A DNA stretch of 64,000 nucleotides from an uncultured Mollicutes bacterium (GTDB lineage: Bacteria; Bacillota_I; Bacilli_A; RFN20; CAG-826): contig UQFQ01000010.1 in the NCBI GenBank assembly GCA_900540395.1, positions 1 through 64,000 on the forward strand. The letters run 5' to 3'. A program made the position numbers and the translations under genes. The notes under the pieces were generated by a model that ran no database searches, had not been told where the DNA came from, and worked only from the letters and a program-made list of their open reading frames with translations. Position 1 is the first letter of the stretch, and each line of letters opens with the position of its first letter. This document shows, in pieces, positions 57,509-64,000 of the stretch.

Positions 57509-58705
57509 TTATACGTTTTCTTCGACCTCTAATAAGCTTTCAGCAACTTTATGAGCACTTGCAATAGCAAATGAGATATTATAGCCTCCACAAAGCCCAT
57601 CAGCATTTAAGACTTCTCCAGCAAAATAAATTCCTGGTTCTTTTTTGCTTTCAAGATCAAAAGCGATATTAGAAAATTCAACCCCACCAACAGCAACTTG
57701 AGCATCTTTAAAGTCATATGTTGCTTTATAAGTAAACACAAGATTTTTAAGTGTTACTGCAAGTTTTTTAATTTCAGTTGGCGTATATGAATAGAGATTT
57801 TTAATGCCGCTTGCTTTTCTTACGTATTCAGCGACATGTTTAGTGAATAGACCACTTAACACAGAAGCTTTTGACTCACCATTTAATTTAGAGAGTAATT
57901 CAACAAGTCTGTCGCAATCATATTCAGGCATTAAGTCTAATGAAATTGTGCATTTTTTAAATCTCTTACTACGAGCAATAACTGAAGCACAATTAAAAAT
58001 TGCAATTCCACTTAATCCATCTTTTTTAAATAAGACTTCTCCGTTTTCTTGATATGATAAAACTTTATCAATATATAACGAAACAGTTGCTTTTACTCTT
58101 TCGTTTTGAATAGTAACAGGTTTTTCTTCTGTTTGAATTGGCGCTAATCCAACTCTTAAAGGAGCTACTTTATAACCTTTTTTCTCAAGTAAAGTGAATA
58201 TTTGATCACTTCCACCGAGTTGAGGCGCTGCAGCATTTCCACATGCAAAAACAAATTTATCAAAAATGAAAATTTTGTTCTGTGTTTTCACACGGATTTT
58301 TCCATTTTCTAAAGTGTAGTCAACAATTCTTTCTCTATTTGCAAATTTAACCTTTCTCTCCTTACATCTTGCTACCAAAAAATCCAAGAAAGTTTTTGCA
58401 CTATTAGAATATGGATAAACTAAATTATTGTAAGTTCTAGTAAAAATTCCTAATGAATTTAAAAACTTAACAATATCTTCGGCACTAAAGTCATTAACAA
58501 TATTTGCTGCGTCTTCACAATTATATGCTTTATCAGACATAGCCATATTAGTAATATTGCATCTGCCATTACCAGTTGCTAAAACTTTTCTGCCAGGAGT
58601 TTCTTCCTTATCAATTATTGTAACATCAATTTTTGGGTTCTTTTCTTTTAAAAACAAGGCTAAAAAAATCCCAGAAAAACCTTGACCTAAAATTCCAACT
58701 TTCAT
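57509..58705 (-). CDS. NAD(P)/FAD-dependent oxidoreductase, YhiN/HI0933 family
   Basis: This 398-residue flavoprotein has N-terminal ILGQGFSGIFLALFL (dinucleotide-binding), the GRKVLATGNGRCNITN motif (38-53) characteristic of the family, FVFACGNAAAPQLGG and a C-terminal VLNADGLCGGYNI with FAD contacts. Function is unclear in this family. TAAAAT preceded by TGA (extended -10, 58717-58712) lies six bases before the ATG: probably leaderless. Confidence 0.92.
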   Translation of the reverse strand: MKVGILGQGFSGIFLALFLKEKNPKIDVTIIDKEETPGRKVLATGNGRCNITNMAMSDKAYNCEDAANIVNDFSAEDIVKFLNSLGIFTRTYNNLVYPYSNSAKTFLDFLVARCKERKVKFANRERIVDYTLENGKIRVKTQNKIFIFDKFVFACGNAAAPQLGGSDQIFTLLEKKGYKVAPLRVGLAPIQTEEKPVTIQNERVKATVSLYIDKVLSYQENGEVLFKKDGLSGIAIFNCASVIARSKRFKKCTISLDLMPEYDCDRLVELLSKLNGESKASVLSGLFTKHVAEYVRKASGIKNLYSYTPTEIKKLAVTLKNLVFTYKATYDFKDAQVAVGGVEFSNIAFDLESKKEPGIYFAGEVLNADGLCGGYNISFAIASAHKVAESLLEVEENV

Positions 58706-58711
58706 AATTAA

Positions 58712-58720
58712 ATTTTATCA
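58712..58720 (-). promoter_or_regulatory. Extended -10 promoter of the YhiN-like gene, leaderless type
   Basis: TGATAAAAT on the minus strand followed by six bases and the ATG. A -35 is not convincing. Confidence 0.5.
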
Positions 58721-58957
58721 TTTAATTCGTTAAAATGTTCTATTAAATGTGCACATTATGCCAAATTTTAGAGTATTTAAAGTAAGATTCCACTAAAAAG
58801 TCAAAATATTAATATAGAAATGTACATTTCTTTTCTTTCTAACGAATAATTTCAACAAGATAAAGCCTTTATGTTACATGCTATATTAACTTCTTTATCC
58901 GTCTTAAATCCAAAAATAAAACTTTAAAAATTCAAGCTTTCAACACTTGCACAATTC
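58721..58957. other. Non-coding divergent spacer with two palindromes
   Basis: There is no gene in this stretch. AATGTGCACATT (58746-58757) and AGAAATGTACATTTCT (58816-58831) are perfect palindromes with a similar half-site (AATGT). They lie between the YhiN-like gene and the ZIP transporter gene and could bind a regulator of either. Confidence 0.5.
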
Positions 58958-58985
58958 TTGAGTTTTCAAATAAAAAAGATATAAT
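58958..58985 (+). promoter_or_regulatory. Promoter of the ZIP transporter gene
   Basis: TTGAGT (58958-58963), a 16-base spacer and TATAAT (58980-58985). The first ATG is 4 bases further and the second 13 bases, so transcription starts around or inside the reading frame's first codons. Confidence 0.65.
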
Positions 58986-58989
58986 TTGC

Positions 58990-59835
58990 ATGTTATATAT
59001 GGTTTACATGTTTATTTTTGGTGCCTTTGGCACATTAATTGCAACTTTTCTTGGTGGTTTTTTCTCTAAATTAATCTCAAATAAGAGAAAGGAAATTTTT
59101 AATTTCTTCCAAAATTTTTCAGTGGGAGGAATTATTGCATTATTATTTTTTGAATTAATAATAGAAGCCATTGAACATTATCAAACTGGTATTAATAATG
59201 ATGCACTTGGGGCATTATATACATTACTTATTATTGGTGGAGTAGGTTTATTATTCTTTTTCATGCATGAAGGTTTACATTGTTTATCGCATCATCATGA
59301 ACATGACAATAATGATGATGAGGAATGCGTGGATCACGCTCATTCTACAGAAGTATTCAGAGAAAAATCATTATTACTAGCATCATTTATTTTTTTATTA
59401 GCTATTTCTGTGCACAATATCCCTGAAGGTTTGTCACTTGGTATCAATTTTAATGTCGGAGACAATTCCATCCCTTATCAAGGAATTATAATGAGTGTAA
59501 TCTTATTTATTCATAATTTTTTAATAGGCTTTACAATGTGTAATTCCTTTATAAAATCTGACAAATCATTTAAATTTGCATTATCTTTAACAACAATTAG
59601 TGCTCTACCAGCCTTTGTTTTAGCAATTTGTGGTTACTTTATTTCAGCTATTTCCATAAACGAAATCTTTCTTGGAAGTATTTTCGCTATTTCTTCAGGA
59701 AGTTTACTTTATGTGCTCTTTATTGAACTACTCCCACAAGTATTCAAAGAATATAAATCCAAATTTACTTATCTATATATTCTTTTAGGAATTATCCTTT
59801 GTGGAATTCTTCTATTTTCATTAAGTCATCAATAA
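58990..59835 (+). CDS. ZIP-family metal transporter
   Basis: This divalent-metal importer of zinc/iron type has about 281 residues and seven to eight helices. A cytoplasmic His/Asp-rich loop is present (HHHEHDNNDDEE, about 100-112). The HNIPEGLSLGINF motif of helix 4 and HNFLIGFTMC of helix 5 carry the metal-binding His/Glu/Asn. The first ATG at 58990 falls 4 bases after the -10, before the expected transcription start; the Met at 58999 may be the real start. It stands alone, ended by a strong terminator. Confidence 0.9.
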   Translation: MLYMVYMFIFGAFGTLIATFLGGFFSKLISNKRKEIFNFFQNFSVGGIIALLFFELIIEAIEHYQTGINNDALGALYTLLIIGGVGLLFFFMHEGLHCLSHHHEHDNNDDEECVDHAHSTEVFREKSLLLASFIFLLAISVHNIPEGLSLGINFNVGDNSIPYQGIIMSVILFIHNFLIGFTMCNSFIKSDKSFKFALSLTTISALPAFVLAICGYFISAISINEIFLGSIFAISSGSLLYVLFIELLPQVFKEYKSKFTYLYILLGIILCGILLFSLSHQ

Positions 59836-59860
59836 AATATTTTTTAAAATTATTATTCTC

Positions 59861-59891
59861 AACTCCTTTATATTAATGAAGGAGTTTTTTT
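59861..59891 (+). terminator. Terminator after the ZIP transporter gene
   Basis: An 8-bp stem (AACTCCTT/AAGGAGTT) with a 10-base loop is followed by Ts. Confidence 0.88.
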
Positions 59892-59952
59892 CTTCAATAT
59901 TCTTTTGCTTTTTAAAGACTGGCTTGTAGTATTTTTGTAGCATTTTTTCAGC

Positions 59953-59981
59953 GAAAAAAGGTTGCCCTTTCGGACAACCTT
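59953..59981 (-). terminator. Terminator after tuf
   Basis: On the minus strand a 10-bp stem (AAGGTTGTCC/GGGCAACCTT) with a GAAA tetraloop is followed by a T-run. It lies about 30 bases after the tuf stop. Confidence 0.93.
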
Positions 59982-60011
59982 ATGAAATCAATGTGTCGAA
60001 CAGTTTCGAAA

Positions 60012-61196
60012 CTATTTAATAATTTCGCTAACTGTACCTGCACCAACAGTTCTTCCACCTTCACGGATGGAGAATTTGGTACCTTTTTCAACTGCGACTG
60101 GGTGAATAAGTTCAACTGTGAATGAAACGTTATCACCTGGCATAACCATTTCAGTTCCTGCAGGAAGAGTAATTGTACCAGTAATATCTGTTGTATGGAA
60201 GTAGAATTGTGGTCTGTAGTTGCTTAAGAAAGCAGTATGTCTTCCACCTTCTTCTTTGGTAAGAATGTAACATTGACATGTAAATTTGCTGTGTGGAGTA
60301 ATTGATCCTGGTTTAGCAAGAACTTGTCCTCTAACAACTTCGTCTCTGTTAACACCTCTTAAAAGAATACCTGCGTTATCGCCAGCTTCTGCGTAATCGA
60401 GTGTTTTTCTGAACATTTCGATACCAGTAACAACTGATGATTTTGTAGCTTTGATACCAACAATTTCAACAGGATCGTTGAGTTTAACTGTACCTCTTTC
60501 AACTCTACCAGTGACGACTGTACCTCTACCAGTGATGGTGAGAACGTCTTCGATTGGCATTAAGAATGGTTTATCAGTTTCTCTTTGTGGATCTGGGATA
60601 TAGCTATCAACAGTATCCATTAATTGGAGAATTGCTTTTTCAGCTTCTGGATCACCATCAAGAGCTTTTCTTGCACTACCTCTGATAATAGGTGTGGTAT
60701 CTCCTGGGAATCCGTATTTTGTTAATAAGTCTCTGACATCCATTTCGACAAGGTCGATAAGTTCTGGATCTTCGACTAAGTCACATTTATTTAAGAAAAC
60801 AACAATATATGGAACACCAACTTGTCTAGCAAGAAGGATGTGTTCTCTTGTTTGTGGCATAACACCATCTGTTGCAGCAACAACGAGGATAGCACCATCC
60901 ATCTGAGCAGCACCGGTGATCATGTTCTTGACATAGTCAGCGTGCCCTGGACAGTCGACGTGTGCGTAGTGTCTTTTTGCAGTTTGATATTCGACGTGAG
61001 CAGTATTAATTGTAATACCTCTTGCCTTTTCTTCTGGTGCAGCATCAATTTGATCATAATCCATTGACTTTGCATAACCTTGTTTGGAAAGAACGTGTGT
61101 GATAGCAGCAGTTAAAGTTGTTTTACCATGGTCAACGTGTCCAATGGTACCAATATTCATATGGACCTTACTTCTATCAAATTTCTCTTTTGCCAT
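60012..61196 (-). CDS. tuf: Elongation factor Tu
   Basis: This GTPase of 394 residues delivers aminoacyl-tRNA to the ribosome. G1 GHVDHGKT (18-25), DCPGHADYV and NKCDLV are all intact, with beta-barrel domains II and III. AGGAGG precedes the ATG. It ends the str operon, with 101 bases to fusA and a terminator behind. Confidence 0.99.
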   Translation of the reverse strand: MAKEKFDRSKVHMNIGTIGHVDHGKTTLTAAITHVLSKQGYAKSMDYDQIDAAPEEKARGITINTAHVEYQTAKRHYAHVDCPGHADYVKNMITGAAQMDGAILVVAATDGVMPQTREHILLARQVGVPYIVVFLNKCDLVEDPELIDLVEMDVRDLLTKYGFPGDTTPIIRGSARKALDGDPEAEKAILQLMDTVDSYIPDPQRETDKPFLMPIEDVLTITGRGTVVTGRVERGTVKLNDPVEIVGIKATKSSVVTGIEMFRKTLDYAEAGDNAGILLRGVNRDEVVRGQVLAKPGSITPHSKFTCQCYILTKEEGGRHTAFLSNYRPQFYFHTTDITGTITLPAGTEMVMPGDNVSFTVELIHPVAVEKGTKFSIREGGRTVGAGTVSEIIK

Positions 61197-61297
61197 AAGT
61201 AATTTTTCCTCCTAGAATAAATAGCTTTCGCAATGTAAATATTTTACTTAAATTAATTACGTTTATCAATATTTATCGTAATTATTAAAGCCCTTAA

Positions 61298-63367
61298 TTA
61301 GTTGTTAACTCCACTCTTTTTGATGATCTCTTCTTGAATGAATTTTGGACATTCTCCGAAGTGATCAAATTCCATGGAGTAACTTCCTCTACCTTGAGTA
61401 AATGAACGTAAATCGGTGACGTAACCAAACATTTCTGCAAGTGGTACTTCAGCTTCAACGATTTTTGCATTTCCTCTTTGTGATTCACCAGTCATTTGTC
61501 CTCTTCTACGGCTAATATCACCAATAACATCACCATAGTATTGTTCTGGGACAGTAACTTCAACCTTCATAATTGGTTCAAGGATAACTGGATCACATTT
61601 CTTAGCAGCTTCTTTTAACGCCATACTAGCTGCAATTTTATAGGCGGCTTCACTACTATCAACATCATGGTAAGAACCATCATGGAGTGTAGCTTTGATA
61701 TCGATTGCTGGGTATCCGGCAACAAGTCCTTTTTGTAAAGCATCAATTAAACCATCTTGAGTTGGCTTAATGTATTCTTTTGGAACTGTACCACCAACAA
61801 TTGCATTAACGAATTCAAATCCTTTGCCTGGGTTTGGTTCAAATTTAATAACAACGTGACCATATTGACCTCTACCACCGGATTGTCTGATGTATTTACC
61901 TTCACAATCGCCAACTTTCTTAATTGTTTCACGGTATCCGACTTGTGGTTTACCAACATTGACTTGAACGTTAAATTCTCTTCTTAATCTATCAACAATA
62001 ATATCGAGGTGAAGTTCACCAACACCAGCAATAATTGTTTGACCAGTTTCTTCGTTTGTATGAACTTTAAATGTTGGATCTTCTTCAGCAAGTTTAGCTA
62101 GAGCAATACCCATCTTTTCTTGATCAGCTTTAGTCTTAGGTTCGACTGCTTCTTCAATAACTGGTTCTGGGAATTCCATCTTTTCGAGTACAACATCTAA
62201 GTTTTCGTCACAAAGTGTTTCACCAGTTGTAGTATTTTTTAAACCAATGATAGCACCAATTTCACCTGCGTGAAGGGCTTCGACTTCTTGTCTATGGTTA
62301 GAATGCATTAAAACAAGTCTTCCGATTCTTTCTTTAACGCCTTTATTGCTATTTAAGACATAGCTTCCAGACTTTAAGATACCGGAATAAACTCTAACAT
62401 AAGCTAGTCTTCCAACGAATGGATCGGTAGCAATCTTGAATGCTAAGCCAATCATTGGAGCATCATCTCTTGGTTCACAAGTATATTCTTTTCCATCAGG
62501 TGTAGTTCCCTTAGCTGGAGTAATATCAAGTGGTGATGGTAAATAATCAATAACACCATCAAGCAATAATTGAACACCCTTATTCTTATAAGCACTACCA
62601 CAGAAAACAGGGTGGAATTCGCCTTGAATAGTTGCTTTTCTAATAACAGTTTTGATTTCTTCAACTGTTGGTTCTTGACCATCAAGAACTTTCATACAGA
62701 AATCATCATCAAAACTAGCAAGATCTTCAATAAGTTCTTGTCTTAATTCTTGACATCTTGGCATGTATTCTTCAGGAATTGGGACTTGTTTTGGATTTTT
62801 TGCATCAGTGAAATCCCAACCTTCCATTTTAACAAGATCAATAACGCCACTTAATGTATTTGAAATACCAATTGGGTATTGAACAGGACGTGCATTTGCT
62901 CCAAGTTTTTCATGGATTGATTTCCAAGACATTTCAAAATCTGCACCAATAGCGTCAAGTTTATTAACGAAGACGATTCTTGGAACATGGTATTTTGTAC
63001 CTTGTCTCCAAACTGTTTCGGTTTGTGGCTCAACACCATTTTTTCCATCAAGAACAGTAATAGCACCATCAAGAACTCTTAATGAACGTTCAACTTCAAC
63101 AGTAAAGTCGACGTGCCCTGGAGTGTCGATAATGTTAAATCTATTTTCTTTCCAGAAACAAGTTGTTGCAGCTGAAGTAATTGTAATACCTCTTTCTTGT
63201 TCTTGAACCATCCAGTCCATGGTGGCAGCACCTTCGTGGACTTCACCAATCTTGTGGATCTTATTTGTAAAGAACAAGATACGTTCTGTTGTGGTTGTTT
63301 TACCAGCATCAATGTGAGCCATGATACCAATATTACGGGTATGCGCTAAATCATATTCACGAGCCAT
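61298..63367 (-). CDS. fusA: Elongation factor G
   Basis: This translocase of 689 residues has G1 AHIDAGKTT (17-25), [16 protein letters not shown] and the five-domain layout ending in [19 protein letters not shown] ribosome site precedes the ATG. It lies 27 bases after rpsG. Confidence 0.99.
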   Translation of the reverse strand: MAREYDLAHTRNIGIMAHIDAGKTTTTERILFFTNKIHKIGEVHEGAATMDWMVQEQERGITITSAATTCFWKENRFNIIDTPGHVDFTVEVERSLRVLDGAITVLDGKNGVEPQTETVWRQGTKYHVPRIVFVNKLDAIGADFEMSWKSIHEKLGANARPVQYPIGISNTLSGVIDLVKMEGWDFTDAKNPKQVPIPEEYMPRCQELRQELIEDLASFDDDFCMKVLDGQEPTVEEIKTVIRKATIQGEFHPVFCGSAYKNKGVQLLLDGVIDYLPSPLDITPAKGTTPDGKEYTCEPRDDAPMIGLAFKIATDPFVGRLAYVRVYSGILKSGSYVLNSNKGVKERIGRLVLMHSNHRQEVEALHAGEIGAIIGLKNTTTGETLCDENLDVVLEKMEFPEPVIEEAVEPKTKADQEKMGIALAKLAEEDPTFKVHTNEETGQTIIAGVGELHLDIIVDRLRREFNVQVNVGKPQVGYRETIKKVGDCEGKYIRQSGGRGQYGHVVIKFEPNPGKGFEFVNAIVGGTVPKEYIKPTQDGLIDALQKGLVAGYPAIDIKATLHDGSYHDVDSSEAAYKIAASMALKEAAKKCDPVILEPIMKVEVTVPEQYYGDVIGDISRRRGQMTGESQRGNAKIVEAEVPLAEMFGYVTDLRSFTQGRGSYSMEFDHFGECPKFIQEEIIKKSGVNN

Positions 63368-63394
63368 AAATGTTCCCCTAAATAGTTTTTAAAA

Positions 63395-63865
63395 TTACCA
63401 CTTATAATGTGCATAAGCTTTGTTAGCTTCAGCCATTTTATGTGTATCTTCTCTTTTCTTAACGCTAGCACCGGTGCCGTTAGCAGCATCGATAATTTCA
63501 TTGCAGAGTTTATCTTCCATGGATTTTTCTTTTCTTAAACGAGCATAGTTAACTAACCATCTTAAACCTAAAGTAACCTTTCTTTCTGGGCTAACTTCGG
63601 TTGGAACTTGATAGTTAGCAGCACCAATTCTTTTAGCCTTAAGTTCTACTTCTGGCATAATGTTGTTGATTGCTGTTGCGAAGACATCCATAGCGGATTT
63701 TTGTGTTTTTGCTTCAATTTTCTTGAATGCAGTATATAAAATTGTTTGAGCTGTACCTTTTTTACCATCAATCATAATCTTATTAATTAATCTAGTAACT
63801 AATTTTGAATTATAAATTGGATCAGGTAAAACATCTCTTTTTCCAACACTACCTTTTCTTGGCAT
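63395..63865 (-). CDS. rpsG: 30S ribosomal protein S7
   Basis: This protein of 156 residues starts [16 protein letters not shown] and contains GGANYQVP-like ([14 protein letters not shown]) and LRWLVNYAR motifs. It binds 16S rRNA near the decoding head. AAAGGAGA precedes the ATG. It lies 15 bases after rpsL. Confidence 0.98.
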   Translation of the reverse strand: MPRKGSVGKRDVLPDPIYNSKLVTRLINKIMIDGKKGTAQTILYTAFKKIEAKTQKSAMDVFATAINNIMPEVELKAKRIGAANYQVPTEVSPERKVTLGLRWLVNYARLRKEKSMEDKLCNEIIDAANGTGASVKKREDTHKMAEANKAYAHYKW

Positions 63866-63880
63866 AACTATTCTCCTTTA

Positions 63881-64000
63881 TTACTCTTTTCCTTTAGGTT
63901 TTTTAGTACCATATAAAGATCTACCTTGTCTGCGAGATTCAATACCAGCGCAATCAAGGCAACCTCTAATAATGTGGTATCTAACACCTGGGAGGTCTTT
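63881..64000 (-). CDS. rpsL: 30S ribosomal protein S12, C-terminal part
   Basis: The last 39 codons and stop are inside the window; the rest lies beyond its end. The translation reads [19 protein letters not shown] then [19 protein letters not shown], which is the S12 end. The str operon order rpsL-rpsG-fusA-tuf supports it. S12 is at the decoding centre. Confidence 0.97.
   Translation of the reverse strand, partial: KDLPGVRYHIIRGCLDCAGIESRRQGRSLYGTKKPKGKE

Noticed and set aside
60694..63330. Open frames inside tuf and fusA
   Set aside because: They are by-products of the strong codon bias in the EF genes; no start signals and no motifs.

Overview
This is AT-rich DNA (my impression is low-30s percent GC) from a chromosome of Bacillota/Bacilli type. 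It is probably an uncultured gut lineage near the base of the Mollicutes/Erysipelotrichia, but no rRNA is present to prove that. The clues are strong AGGAGG ribosome sites, the Bacillota order gmk-priA-rsmB-rlmN-prpC-prkC-rpe, a leucine T-box, glgC-glgD-glgA, and an F-ATPase b subunit made as a lipoprotein, as in Mycoplasma. TGA is an ordinary stop (several genes end in it and Trp is TGG), so the code is table 11. I see no rRNA, tRNA, phage, transposase or CRISPR. Most genes are on the minus strand.

Layout: 1-5.2 kb, DJ-1-like protein, YhhN-like membrane protein, tyrS, an extended apt, a LacI regulator with operator-like repeats, and a YtpR-like tRNA-binding protein. 5.3-13.3 kb, Wzz-like protein, trmB-pepV, coaX with an ECF S component (pantothenate supply), and leuS under a T-box. 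13.4-22.6 kb, one minus-strand gene run containing a Wadjet/MukBEF-like jetA-jetB-jetC set without jetD, followed at once by glgC-glgD-glgA. 22.6-26 kb, small membrane proteins, a flavin reductase and rpmB. 26-34.3 kb, the gmk-priA-...-rpe housekeeping cluster, in which the RsmB homologue has lost both catalytic cysteines and the PrkC-like kinase has no membrane or PASTA part. 34.4-39.2 kb, a three-gene cassette of two ABC-ATPase/permease fusions and an exported protein. 39.3-42.7 kb, RqcH-like protein, trmL, a choline-kinase-like protein and ppa. 42.8-44.2 kb, a stand-alone DUF4143 ATPase behind a 23-bp-periodic repeat array. 44.2-53.3 kb, mscS, an AtpI-like protein, atpBEFHAGDC and an ATP-grasp ligase; residues in AtpE suggest Na+ coupling. 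53.4-59.9 kb, aminopeptidase P, Orn/Lys/Arg decarboxylase, phosphodiesterase, YhiN-like flavoprotein and a ZIP transporter. 60-64 kb, the str operon (rpsL-rpsG-fusA-tuf), cut by the window end.

The most interesting signals are the JetABC set without JetD, the 23-bp repeat array ahead of the DUF4143 ATPase, the dead RsmB, the ABC-fusion cassette, and a recurring promoter layout in which a -10 box lies only 6-7 bases before the start codon without a Shine-Dalgarno, implying leaderless mRNAs. Without tools, family calls rest on motifs and gene order, and promoter calls rest on reading by eye.
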